Shown: in pieces, positions 30,269 to 41,074 of the stretch
Layout of the letters: the number at the start of each line of letters is the position of its first letter
How positions within the stretch are numbered: the first letter of the stretch is position 1
NCBI GenBank assembly: GCA_003427395.1
Contig: BFEA01000010.1
Location: 2,435,202 to 2,476,364, forward strand
Origin: Chara braunii
Lineage: Eukaryota; Streptophyta; Charophyceae; Charales; Characeae
Direction of reading: 5' to 3'
DNA length: 41,163 nt
Position numbers and translations under genes: made by a program
Notes under the pieces: generated by a model
Told to the model about the DNA's origin: nothing
Databases searched by the model: none
The model's input: the letters and a program-made list of their open reading frames with translations, nothing else

Positions 30269-32050
30269 TCATTATCCACCGCAAGAGTTTCTCCCTCGTA
30301 TTCAAGGAACGTGTCTATGGGCTCCACATCCTCCACCCCTTCGGGTGTGATGCAGACCTGACTTAGCCCATCGGCCTTGTTTCTGATTCCAGCAATTCGT
30401 TCGATCTTGTAATCGAACTGCCAGATGAATCCCACCCATCTCCCCACCGTCGGATCTTTAGGCCTGTAATTCTTTAAGGCCCCTGCGACATTCGTCGGAT
30501 CGATTCTTAGGATGAACCGTCTCCCAAATAGGTAGGCTTGGAAGGTCTTGAGGCAATGCAAAATGGCTAGGACCTCCTTCTTGAACTGTGAGTACCGCCG
30601 TTCTGCAGAGTTCAGGGTTCTACTTTCGAACCTAATTGGCCTCTCTTTTCCTTCCTCATCTCTTTGAATCAGTATGCCTCCGAAGGCCAATAGTCCTCCG
30701 TCCGTCTCTAGGATGAATGGTCGTCCCACTTCGTCATTAAAGCAGGGTGCTGACAAGGCGACTTGCTCAGATGTCAGTATGTCCTTGAGGGTTTGGACGG
30801 CTCCTTCTCACTCCTCCGTCCAATCCATGGTCCCTTCTTCTCTTATCATGGCCCGGATAGGCTCAACAATCTTGGCAAAACTTTTAATAAAAATCCTCCA
30901 AAAGCCGACCACGCCTAAAAATGTTCTTACCTCCATCGTTGTGCGCAGAGGTATTGGCCACTGTGATATCTTGTCTGTCTTAGCCGGGTCTGGTTTCCTA
31001 CCGTATGCGCCACAGTGAAATCCTCGTATGGTTACTTCCGGTACTGCTAGAATACTCTTTGGTCTGCTCGTCGTGATGTTGTATACTAGGAATCGGCAGA
31101 GTAAGTCATTGATATCCTGCAGATGAACCTACACAAATTTTCGAATTCCCGGTTGGACCTTCGTCTCGTCCTTCTCTTGGGCGCCTTTGATCGGGTTGTC
31201 GTCGATGTAGGGCTCACACTTCTCTGGAAACATGTCTCCGGCTACGGCGAGCATTCTCCTTTGCGCTTCGGCTACTGCGTTCGTAAAGCCCATAGGGGTC
31301 ACCTGCATCTGCAACTGACCTACGAGGATGTGCATTGCGGTATGCGGTCTGTCTCGAGCATCCAATGGGAGTTGGTCATATGTTGAATACAAATCTATCA
31401 GGGAGTAAATGCTCCGGCCGGCGTGAGACTCTGCTAACAAGTCAGCTTGTGGTAGTGACCCGGCATCCCGGATGCTAATTGCATTCAACTTTTGTAGATC
31501 TTGAATCCATCTTAGCGTCTTGTTGGGTTTTCGAAAGACGAACCACTTGTTCGCGTATGGTGACGTCGTAGGGTCTGCGACGAAGGAGTCCATCGTTGCT
31601 CGAAGAAGGTCTGTCACTTCTCCCGCGATCCCAAATTCATAGGACGGCCACTTGTCATTCCAGCACTCATGCTCTACCGTGTGGATTCTGACCGGGGGAA
31701 TTAACTTCGCATCTAACCGCCCCTTTTGGTGATCACTAAAAGCAAATGTCAAATGAAACTCTAGGCACATCCTTTTGATCAGGAGGGTTTCCTCTTCCGT
31801 TAAGAATCCGTTTATTCCTATCTTAATTGTATCAACTACCTCATTTGGTATCTGATGCCCTTCCGTTGCTCGCCCCTCTCGGATTACTCGAAGGACTTCT
31901 TCCTCCTTCTCCATAGCCTCTTCCTTAGATGTTTCTAGCAGGATCGAGACCAGCTTCACTGTCTTCCCTACTGGCCTGTACTTTCGAACACTTCCTTCCG
32001 GGATCTTTCTCCTAAAAAATGAACGATCGGGATTACCCTCGTCACTTCTA
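30265..32050 (-). pseudogene. reverse transcriptase and RNase H of element C
   Basis: The frame, from about 32050 to 30265, is broken by TAG at 31131-31129 (after RKFV) and a TGA near 30811 (after DWTEE). RT motifs are TSPYANKWFVFRKPNKTLRW, DLQKLNAISIRDAGSLPQ, TPMGFTNAVAEAQRRM and the active-site YIDD in PYIDDNPIKGA. A thumb/connection segment, VRTFLGVVGFWRIFIKSF, follows. RNase H has LETDGGLLAFGGIL, FKKEVLAIL and LRIDPTNVAGAL. The RT is clearly different from that of element B, for example PIKG in place of LIFSK after YIDD, so the two elements belong to separate Ty3/gypsy lineages. It is out of frame with the protease before it and the integrase after it. Confidence 0.9.
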
Positions 32051-32078
32051 CGACTCGTGGTTGAATACTGACCAATTT

Positions 32079-32905
32079 TTAATTCAGACAGTATCCCTTC
32101 TGCACTTCTCCTTCGAACTTGGCCAATGCCACCGAATCCACCCCTACTTTGTGGTATCTGATAGCCTTGATAAGCTGTAACAAACAGGGAATCTCGAGCG
32201 CGACTTCCGGTACGTCCATGTGCACTTCTTTCCGTTTGGGCAGGCTGGCCCCAAGCTCAACTTCTGACTCCTTTTCCGCCACCATGACACCTAAGACCTC
32301 GTCCTCCGGCCTTCTCTTCTTCTGAGGCAGGCCCATCTTGATCCATTCTTTTTTCTTGGATGCCTCATCAATCATAATTTCTACCCTCTCTCTTATACCT
32401 TCCATTCGCGCAAAGGCCCCCTTCCGTGCGCTATCTTCGAACGACGGCAACCACGTTGCTAACTTCCCCTTCAGAGGGTCTCCTCCCGTCCCAAGGAGTC
32501 GGAGAAGCTCCCCTCGGCCGGTTACTGGCTCCTCTATATCCACCATGTACGTGCCATCGTGCAAGTGCATGCCTATCATTTCTACGTTGGCGCACCATGG
32601 TCTCCCGAGGATTATGTCGTGGTCCATTTCCTCCATTACGGTCATCCGCTGAAACGACCAGATCAACTCTCTGATTCCTGCCTTGACTGCGCATTTCGTG
32701 ACATACCCAGCAAACGAAATTTCCTCACCGGCTCCCTGAATGCTCCCTGTTACTTCCTTATTTATCGTACAACCCGTGATTGTTGCGAAGTCTCTTCTTA
32801 TGAGAGTGATTTTTGTTCCCCCGTCTACCAATGCATCGGTATGACGAGTCCCGATCTGGACTTTCAACTTTCCTACGGGCAGTGCATGGAAGCTAAGCTT
32901 CGTTC
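32079..32905 (-). pseudogene. aspartic protease region of element C
   Basis: This region is in the same frame as gag. The catalytic motif is ALVDGGTKITLIRRD, with D-G-G in place of the common D-S/T-G. A flap-like region and EEMDHDIILGRPW follow; that last motif is the usual hydrophobic-hydrophobic-G ending of a retropepsin. The rest (EPVTGRGELLRLLG to EVQKGYCLN) is a charged linker towards RT. TGA near 32911 separates it from gag and TAA at 32081-32079 ends it. The following RT is in another frame, so a small indel has occurred near 32000-32080. Confidence 0.8.
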
Positions 32906-35133
32906 ATGGCGGAGCCCTCATAACTTCCCCGCCTTCACGGTCCGGCAATCTCAGGTGGATGTCTACAAAGGCCCTCTCTAAATCCTCCAAATCTCCAGGA
33001 CTCCTTTGAAGATTAGCGACCTCTTGCGGAGCTTCCTCCTCCCTTTCCTATTCCGGTGATTCGGGGTTTCCGTCTATCTCTACTCGTCGTTGAGTCAACA
33101 GTTGTCTGAGCCCTTTGAGCAACCTGGGGCTGGCCTGCAACATGGTCTGAAACGATACTGGCACCATGGTTCCTAGCAATTTGCTAAGGGTGTCATCGAT
33201 CTTTGGCATGGTCAAGATCAGAATTTGATAGCTAAACTTTTTCTTAGCAGCAGTGACGTTGTCTATAGGCTCCTTTTCCCTAGGCTTCTCATAAACTTTA
33301 TCGGGCTCCCCGTCCTCGGGCTCTGCCTGGGGCGTGGAGCCTCCAACAATCTCCTCCATCACTGTGTCCTGGATACTCCTTCTCCCAGCCGTCCCTAATC
33401 GAGTAGTCGCGTTCACCCTATCACGTCCGTCGTTTTCCAAAACGAAGTTGACCTGCGGCCCGCGGCCCTGGAGTTGGTCCCAGATGATATGGACCACCGG
33501 CTCAGCTTCTACTGCTGCTATTTCTAACCCATTGAGCATGATAATGGCGTGTCGCATTTCCCCTGGCGAGTTCCAATTCACCTGTTCTCCCTATGGTCCG
33601 AATATCTCTCCTGTTAATGATTTGGTACACCTTCTTTTTAATATATCGTGGTTGAGCTTAGGACATGCGCGCACAAAATATCCCATCGCGGTGTTGTACT
33701 TACATTGCTCATTAGCGGGATCTCTCCGACCGAATCCTCGGTTGGCTACTCCTGTCGGAACTACGGCTTCCTGGGGAGGGAGGGCGGGTCGGGATACTTG
33801 CGCCTGCATAACCAGCAGCGCATTCTCCACCCTTTCAATCTTATTGTCGACTCCGTGCACTCGTTCATGTAGACTTTCAATCCCCCTTTTTACCATGTGC
33901 CCCGTTCTACTGGTCAGATTTATGACCTCCCCTTCCTTAAGCAAGGCCAATGTTTCGGTCACCACTGTCTTCTCGGTCAGATCCGTTAATGTACTAAAAT
34001 CAACATCCCTGGTGTTTACGAATTTGCTCGTCTGTTGGTAAGCCTACAGGATCTTGTCTTTGTCGAACTCGGAGAACTGCCTGAGGAAGTACTTGCTCAT
34101 TATTCGGTCCGTAACCCCGGGGATCCTTAGCGCTACCAGGGTAAACTCCCGTAGGAAGTCATTGTACGTTGCGAAGTTCTTCCTTTGAACTGCCGCTAAG
34201 TCGGCCTCCGTTGCCATTTTCTCCGTTGTCAGGTACTTTCTCCTCATTACATCCCGGGTTTCCTTCCAGGATCGGCTCGCGGCTACGATGGCCATTATAT
34301 CTCGTCCCAGGCTCAATGACACATGCTGCCCTAGGTGGTCCATCTTTTCTTCTTCAGTCCATTTCAACAACGTAGCTAGATTCTCGTAATCTATTAGGAA
34401 CTCCGTGATGTTCGCCCCGTCAAACGTCAACTTTGTCTTAATGTCTGCGAGGTAGACCTGTCCCTCCTTGCCGACCCTCTTCCCTTCTCTAGTCTTTGCA
34501 GTCCCCTCCGGATAAAACCATCCCAACACCCTTTCCCTAAGGCTCCAGAGCCCTTCGCACCCTCGCATTGCTGCTGGCATGGCCGGCAGGCGGTTAGCCC
34601 TACTATCTATGGTCGGTGGATTCGTAGCTTTCTCCGCTTCCATCCCCCGGAGTTCTCTCTCTCCTTCCTCCTCTTGCTCGGTGTCCCTCCGCGATCACTA
34701 TCCTTACCCCCTTGTCTACTTCCGCCTTGGTCGGCTTTCCACTCATTCTGCGGTTCTTCCTGCGGGGGTCCTCCTCGTTCCCAGTCATCATTTCCTCCAT
34801 CAATCTTGCCTTGTACTCCGCAGTCCTCTTTTCTATTTCCACTAGTTTGCACCTCACATCCGTGACTCTCACTTTCTTCGATACAACTCCCCCTGAATTC
34901 CAGGGGTTTGTCATGTCTTTATTCCTACCATTCTTGGTCTCCTGGGTCCCTTGCTTGCTTCCCCCAACTTTCCCCGAGCTTTCCCCTGTGGAGATTTTCT
35001 TCTTGCTCCCCTTGGTACCATCCGGATTTATGGATTCTCTGTCTTTCTGCCCTTCTTCGCTTTGTACGGCGCTGCCTCCTAAGCCTGGGCCTCCCTCGCT
35101 CCTACGATTATCTGTCTCATCCTCCGTCGCCAT
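32906..35133 (-). pseudogene. gag: gag of element C
   Basis: The likely start is ATG at 35133 (MATEDETDNRR), giving a Ser/Lys/Glu-rich N-terminus. The frame is lost near 34620 and continues from 34643. The Gag core is recognisable: TKLTFDGANITEFLIDYEN, WTEEEKMDHLGQHVSLSL, WKETRDVMRRKYL and FLREFTLVALRIPG. The zinc knuckle region reads CKYNTAMGYFVRAC, where the second Cys and the His of CX2CX4HX4C are lost. In-frame TAG codons lie at 34046-34044, 33593-33591 and 33050-33048. Beyond the knuckle the frame runs on through a long linker into the protease, so gag and protease seem to have been one polyprotein, unlike element B. Confidence 0.85.
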
Positions 35134-35190
35134 TTTGCCTAGTTTTGCATAAACCAGAGGATTCCCCAGGACACAGGCAGCATGAGGCAT

Positions 35191-35597
35191 TTAGGCTCCA
35201 TAGGTTCTGGTTTCTTTGGCTTAGCTTATTACGAGAGCAGCCCCGTCCCCATTTCCGTCCCCTGATCGCTTCCCTAGGAAGGAGCCGCGGTCGGCCCTGC
35301 TGCTCTATTGAGCCAAGGAACGTGACTTACTCCCCCCCCCATGACAGGCTCGTTTAGAGTGCCCAATTTGCCGGGCCGGTACGTAGGAGTCCTGGTTGGG
35401 CTTCCCGTTAGGAAAAGTTCCCGAGCAGTATTCCCTTTTCAACTTCTATGGTCATGACAATCATTACGAGTCTATCCTTCCCCTTATCCCGCAACATATT
35501 TTATCATCCAGGTCCGATGATCCTCCCTATTTTCATCAGCGAGCCCCTGTTCGTGGTGGAATATACTTGATATGCCCTATTGGCTTGCCTCAAGGTG
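35191..35597. other. spacer between gag and the triplicated domain
   Basis: About 400 bases without a supported frame. A ten-base C run at about 35331-35340 reads as a G tract on the minus strand. It could be a polypurine tract, which would split the upstream modules from gag, but no LTR start follows it. Confidence 0.4.
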
Positions 35598-36475
35598 TTA
35601 ATGCCGCTCTCGTCCTCGTGGCCCTTCCGGTTCGGTGGGTTCCTCGAATAGTTGAGCCACCCCTGCTAGATAACTCTCTCCTATCTCGATTTCCCTCCGA
35701 ATTATGTGCTCGTATTCCGCCCAGGCTAACCGTGGCAACCCAAATATCAGGATATTAATAACCTCTAGCAATTCATGAGTCCGGTTTTCCCATAATGGCC
35801 CATGCTCCACAGCCACGTCATAGAACATTCCGATGGTTTGATGGGGGAAGTGGTCTACCCAGATTATTGTCGAGTCTGCCAGATCCTACGCCCTTGCGAG
35901 GCTTCCGAAGATGAGGTCTATCATGAATCGGGGGACTTGGCATCTTAGCGGGGTCGTTGGTGCCCGAAACTCCCTCCAGGCCCCCATTTCCACCCTGGTG
36001 AAAAAACCTACGTTCCTTCTACCCCTGATTGATTGGCCTATCCGTGTCAACGTCTGGGCGGCCCTTCGAAAGATTGGTGCCAGCTCGTGACCTTATGTTA
36101 TCGCCACCCCCAACGAGTGTCAGCCGATCTCGGCTAGATACATGACCCTGATAACTTTTAAATTGGACAACAAATCATCCCCAGGTCCTCGGTTGAATCC
36201 CATCCCCGTCCACTGACATTCCATCAGCATGAAGGCGCTGTCTCTCCCCAAAGTTACGGCCCGCCATTCGACGTCGAATCCCCGAAAGTTGGAACTTGGC
36301 GGAAGGGACACTGTCCACCCTCTGCCGTTATACCAGGGCGGGCCGGGATACTGGGGCTGGCGTGCCGTTCGAACACGTCTTGCCGCCATTGCTGTTTTGG
36401 TGATTTCCTGCGTAGTCCACAAAGAGAGGTTAACGGTCCGTTTTTCAGCAATTGCCCATCCTCCTATCGTGTCCC
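35598..36475 (-). pseudogene. unknown tandem domain, module 3
   Basis: One frame runs from about 36475 to 35598 (about 290 codons) with three in-frame stops: TGA at about 36120, TAA at about 36093 and TAG at about 35889. Recognisable blocks are RGWTVSLPPS, SAFMLMECQWTGMGFNR, PLRCQVPRFMIDLIFG, GMFYDVAVEHGPLWE and IGESYLAGVAQLFEE. These align with module 1 (RCVLPHFLVDVVFG, VGETFLEGVKELF) and module 2 (TAWVPEFVVESFGG, APSYVDDVFKLFE). The last hundred residues have nearly the same spacing in all three. I recognise no known family. The mix of Trp, Tyr and acidic residues and the conserved spacing suggest a folded protein domain. Confidence 0.7.
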
Positions 36476-36673
36476 TTTCCGCTTATGCCCCCTTTCCTCC
36501 TTTCTGTCATGCGTCCCACATCCGCGTCCACAATGGCCGGACACCTTCCCTTGTTTCAATCTCCTCGCATGCCCTGCTAAACTAATGTACAAACCCCTAT
36601 CTTATGTTACTCCCTAATTTACATGCACCTTCCATACTTTGATCTCCTCACGACGTTTGATTTCCTGGTCCTT

Positions 36674-37426
36674 TTAATCGAACCACAGTACTTCAAACAA
36701 TTTAAAAACATCATCTACGTAGGACGGAGCGGCCGCTGCCTCCCGGCTAACTATGGCGTCCCAGGCTTCCGCATCTACCTCTAAGCGGTCATACTTACCT
36801 ATTCTCAGGATGGCGAGAATTTCCCAGGCTTTATCACCGTAGAAGGGTCCGTATTTCACCGAGGTCTTATAGAATTCCTCAGTTAGCTAGGCACACTCTA
36901 TATGTACTTCTTTCATGGAGGCGGTCACTTCTACGACGTGCTCAGAACCCCCAAACGACTCGACCACGAACTCAGGCACCCAAGCCGTTGTTCGCAGGCC
37001 GGGAGGCTTGAGTCTCTTCCATCCGCCCATCACAACTCTACTACTGACTTCGTCCCATTCTTCGTTGGCGAACCTCTCGCCCTGCCTTCGGGTTCGCCTC
37101 CACATTCCCTTGAAGCCACATCGGATCCTGTCCCGTTGCTATCATAGTGCAGAATAGGCGTCATCCATCTTCGGAGAGAACAACCGTTCCGACCGATTCC
37201 ACTCTGTCTTCCGCTATCTCATCCCAGCCTTCCTCTTCCCTTATTGGATTCCAAATCCGCTCTACCCATATATATGATAGTCCCGAGGCAACTTCAAATC
37301 CGACCCAGTCGCACGTGGTCCCTCTCCATCGTTTTCTGTTGGTATAGGCATTTCTACTCCCCCTCTGAGTCGCCTTGGTTCCCATCCCTTGAAAGTGAAG
37401 TCCATCAGCAATTCCTCTCTAGTCAT
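36674..37426 (-). pseudogene. unknown tandem domain, module 2
   Basis: This is the most damaged of the three copies. It begins MTREELLMDFTFKGWEP at 37426, shifts frame near 37330 (CDWVGFEVASGLSYIWVER), meets a TGA at about 37161, and shifts again near 37110. It continues to 36674 with TAG at 36889-36887. The C-terminal hundred residues match modules 1 and 3: TAWVPEFVVESFGG, EEFYKTSVKYGPFYGD, ILAILRIGKYDRLEV and DDVFKLFE. The first half is shorter and less alike. The function is unknown. Confidence 0.6.
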
Positions 37427-37492
37427 CTTTCCCCGTGCTGCACAATGTCAGGTCACTCGGTCGCCCTAAGTAAGTCCCCCACCTTAGAAATC

Positions 37493-38400
37493 TCAATCCT
37501 CTATCTCATCTCCTTCGTCCTCGTCACTGAAGTCGTCCTCTTTGTTATAGAACAATTCCTTCACACCTTCCAAGAATGTCTCCCCTACTGCCATATTCCT
37601 GTTGATTATTCCCCAATGCAGAGGGCTAGGAACAAAGATGTTGTCTACGCTAAGGCAGTTCAGCATCTCGGTCATCTCTTCCGCCCAATTCGTTTCAAGC
37701 GGCCTCATTTCTACCGACAACCGGAAGAAGTCATGCCTGGCGCATTGGTACAGTCTGAGGGTCGTCATGGACCCGCATATCCGTACTAGCCTGCTCCGGG
37801 TTCCGAATACCACATCCACCAGGAAGTGGGGCAGCACACATCGCATGGTCCTGATGGGTCGCCTCACACTTCCTCTATCCCCAAGTTCCACTCTCACATC
37901 TACCCTTTCTATTTCCATTTCCGCCCGCTGACATGCAGTCCATACAATTTCCCTCTCAGCCTTCCTAAACAACTCGTCTGGCGTGTTCCCTAACACCAAG
38001 TCTATAACCATAGCGTTCCGTCCATTTTGCGATAAGTAGACCCACGCCCGGGCTTTCACCGTCCCTCGGAACTCCAAATTCATTAAACTCGGTGACAACC
38101 TTGTCAAGCTGACATTAGTCCATACCATTTCTATCCAAAGGAACGCGTCCTTCTCTTCCAGCCTTACGGTTTGATATGCCGGCTCAAGATCTGTCCATGT
38201 CCCATCTTCCGGGAGGACGACTGATACCCAATCCTTTACATCTACTGGCATTTCCGGACCGCTGGTATAGATCAGGGATGACAACCACCGCACCATCTTG
38301 TTTCCAACACCCGACCCCTGTTTCCAAAAGAGAGTACCAAATGGTCCTTCCGGTCAGGTCAACCCACGTCCTAGATGAGAATTATTTTAGATCTTTCATC
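37493..38400 (-). pseudogene. unknown tandem domain, module 1
   Basis: This is the best preserved copy: a 267-codon frame from ATG at 38296 to TGA at about 37493. Related coding text continues upstream in another frame to about 38400 (TWVDLTGRTIWYSLL). Blocks include DWVSVVLPEDGTWTDLEP, DAFLWIEMVWTNVSLTR, RCVLPHFLVDVVFG, LHWGIINRNMAVGETFLEG and an acidic tail, DDFSDEDEGDE. There is no signal peptide or membrane segment. It ends about 70 bases before module 2, and all three modules point the same way as gag. It could be an accessory ORF of the retroelement or part of a captured gene family; the sequence does not decide. Confidence 0.65.
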
Positions 38401-40050
38401 AAGGTCTACCTAATTTACCTCCTCATTCCTAAGTACCACCGTCCCATAGTACCCTCGGTCGGCCACCCACTTCCCAACATTTTCTTTCTTGGTTCCATTC
38501 CGACTGACCTCTATCCTCCTTTCTTCCAATCATCTCTCACTCGTGTAGACTTAGATGGGAGGGTGGGAATAGACTTAGAATTATACCGGTCCAACAGTCC
38601 AAGCTCATTCAACCATTACAGAGGGGGAATACATTAAAAAATCAGGCAGTCTCACATACGGGCCGGTCATCTCCTCACCGGCCTATCCCAATATGGTGTC
38701 TCCGCTGGTACTTTCGGCAGAGGTTTATCCCATACCTCAAGCGCAACTCAACCGTCGCGAGCGCGGTACCCAGGCTCCGACATAGGGTGTTACCCCTCTC
38801 CATTCACCCAAAATACCCCATCCCGTTTTGCCGCTCTTGCATACCTTCGTTGGTACCGGGAATCACACCCACGCACCCCGTTAGGAGCAATAGTCAGCCT
38901 TCCGGGCATTCACTTCCATCGGTCCGACAAGAATCAACCTTTCCCAAGCCATGCTACAGGAAGCTACTAATCATCTCCGAGGTTCCCTCCTTGCCCCTCA
39001 TGCAGTGGTACCCCCCCCGCCAGCCAACAGGTTAAGCCCCACCTGAGGAGACGTTTCGCACCCCGCCTGGGCAAGGTTATCGAGCCATGCTCGGACCGCC
39101 CGGGTGAGAATGCTACTAATCAACCGGTGTGACAAACTCCCGTCCGACAGCTCGGTGACCTGACCTCCACACACGAAACCCGGCGAACTTTAAAGAGAGC
39201 GACGTTTCGCAACCCGCACCGACCGGTACAGACCCATCCTTTCCCTCCGAAAGGCAGGACGCTCAAATCCCGTCATGCAAGTCTCAAGTCCCAAGTGGGA
39301 CACATATAATACAAGTGTCTTTCCCTTGGTGCACCCAGCGCTTCCTACCCATAACTCATAGTTTTCTCTCAGGACAATGAGTGTCACTCACCCTACTTTC
39401 ATACACAGTGGTTGGTTCCTTTTCGTGAGCATCTTCAAAGGTGAGCTAGTTTTCCTTGGAGTCTAGCAACTCCCTTCATTCCCTTTCTCTTCATTTGTTT
39501 GTCCTTTCATAGAGAGGGATTGTTCCTTCTTGATGACCCGTTGTATTCAAGTTGGTTCCTTCAAGCATTGCAATGTGTGTAGTGCATGAGCCCGCTGGGA
39601 TCAAAAAAGGAGGGAGAAGGGCACCCATTCGGTCGGATCACTCCGCCGCGAGATTTTCATCGGACCCCGGCCAAAGCCGAAGGACCAACTGTCTACCAAG
39701 TAACCGGAGCCCTTCTTTCATACGAAGAGGAAGGGTCGACCTGCGACTTGCCCAAGGCTTCCCCGGACTGGCGAATACCAGCACCGGACCAAGGAGGGCT
39801 AGAGCCATCCCACAAGGAGATGGCTAATCAAGTGCATAGCATGCATGTTATACCTCCAGGCCTGGCCATGCCATGCGCCCAGCCACCCTCAAATTTGATT
39901 TTTACAAGGGAAAGAGCAAGCACAAGTTCAACTTCCTTATCTTTGGTTGTGTACACGTCAATGCGTCGGGCGCCCCCTTCGGAATCGCAAGGGTTAGTTT
40001 AACCCCATGCCCGGCACCTCCACCATTTTTGTAGGGCCAAATCCCGGTAG
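38401..40050. other. non-coding right flank
   Basis: No gene is supported. Overlapping plus-strand frames of 91 and 138 codons at 39552-40002 have no recognisable domain and I do not call them. GACGTTTCGCA recurs at about 39049 and 39208. The 5' LTR of element C would be expected here, but I see no TG...CA unit with a primer-binding site. Confidence 0.4.
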
Positions 40051-40445
40051 ACTTTCGAGCCTTAGTCGACCCCACTGCGGGTCCTTGTTGGCTCAGTCCG
40101 CCCACACTCATGCTCAGGGCGCAGGCCGTTCGTCCCAGGGTCACCCCGACCTAGTGCTTTGAGATTGATAGGGGTGGGTCATTGCGCGAGAGAGTTTTGA
40201 CATTGGGGATGTAGCTCAACCCTCACGTCGGGTGGTAGTCTCACTGGTCATTCCGCAACGCTGATTTTTTTTTCTGATTCTTGGTTGTATTCTCAATTGA
40301 TCCTTCCAATACATATGCAGTCCAGGGGTTCTTTGAAAGTTTTTTTCTTGTGTGCACGGGCTAAGCGTCATCCTTAGGCCGTGCACCATTTTCCTAAGTG
40401 TTGCAATCCTACGGCATCATCGGGGCGCGGCGATGCCGTCCTCCC
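40051..40445 (-). repeat. right arm of dispersed inverted repeat
   Basis: The reverse complement matches 320-709 from the GCTCGAAAGT block through GGGACGAACG, CTCAAAGCACTAGG, GAGCTACATCC, CCTGGACTGC and GGATGACGCTT. Divergence is perhaps a quarter of positions. The sequence beyond the arm differs from that beyond the left arm, so the repeat unit is about 390-395 bp. Confidence 0.8.
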
Positions 40446-41073
40446 CCTCGCCTCTACGCACCCCTCGAGTCTCAAGCATCTCACCTATTCCTATTGACGC
40501 AGACCGCTTAGTCTTTTTGGGGCCCTTACATGCATGCACAGGCTACTTCACATTTCCCTTCGCAAGGTCGCATGCACAGACTACTTCCCATTCCCCTTTT
40601 CCTTTGCCGCCCGGTCTCTTCCGGCCCTATCCCGCTCAAGATATCCCTTGCCTTTACTCACCTGCACAATCCCATACAAGGCAAAGACCAATACAATCCC
40701 CCATTGGGGGTCAACACATAGCCCTTCCCACATGCCTATCTTTTCTTTAACTTAGGCCTCTCCTTGTGCTCAATCTGCCCATTCTCTTCTTGTAGTCATG
40801 CAGTCGGGTAAAATGGTTGACTCAAACTAACCTTGCTTTTACTTATACTCCCTCCTGGATTCCGCTTTTCTCCCACTTTTTCAAACGTCCTTTTTCTTTG
40901 CCTTCTTGGCGGCACAAGGGACCTGCTACCCTTCCCTTGCCCTCTTTCTCCATCAAGTGAGGCCTGATTTTCCTTTACCGTTCGTTCCCTGGCAATGTAA
41001 CAAGTGAGGGATGAAGGGTTAGTTATATGCCAAGCGAGGGGACGGGAGAGAGGGAGCAAGATGAAGATGGGGA

Positions 41074-41074
<1 letters not shown>
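40446..41074. other. non-coding right edge
   Basis: No gene is seen. A short imperfect duplication of about 38 bp starts with CATGCACAG at 40533 and 40571. Confidence 0.45.

Larger units (their letters stand above)
27247..38400 (-). mobile_element. degraded Ty3/gypsy element on the minus strand (element C)
   Basis: Read on the minus strand, the order is a triplicated unknown domain (38400-35598), gag (35133-about 32910), protease (about 32900-32079), RT and RNase H (about 32050-30265), integrase (30268-28661) and an acidic ORF (28660-27247). RT-RNase H-integrase is the Ty3/gypsy order. Each part has in-frame stops or frameshifts, one integrase catalytic residue is changed and the Gag zinc knuckle is damaged, so the copy is old and inactive. 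LTRs were not found: no sequence between 38400 and 41163 recurs in 19800-27250 by eye. The outer parts could belong to a neighbouring sequence rather than to the element. Confidence 0.85.

Noticed and set aside
35331-35341. Ten-base G tract on the minus strand as a polypurine tract separating the modules from gag
   Set aside because: No TG-starting LTR follows, and a homopolymer alone is weak evidence. It is kept only as a caveat for the module finding.
39552-40002. Overlapping plus-strand ORFs of 91 and 138 codons
   Set aside because: Two frames are open over the same bases, neither shows a domain, and their ends run into the dispersed repeat.
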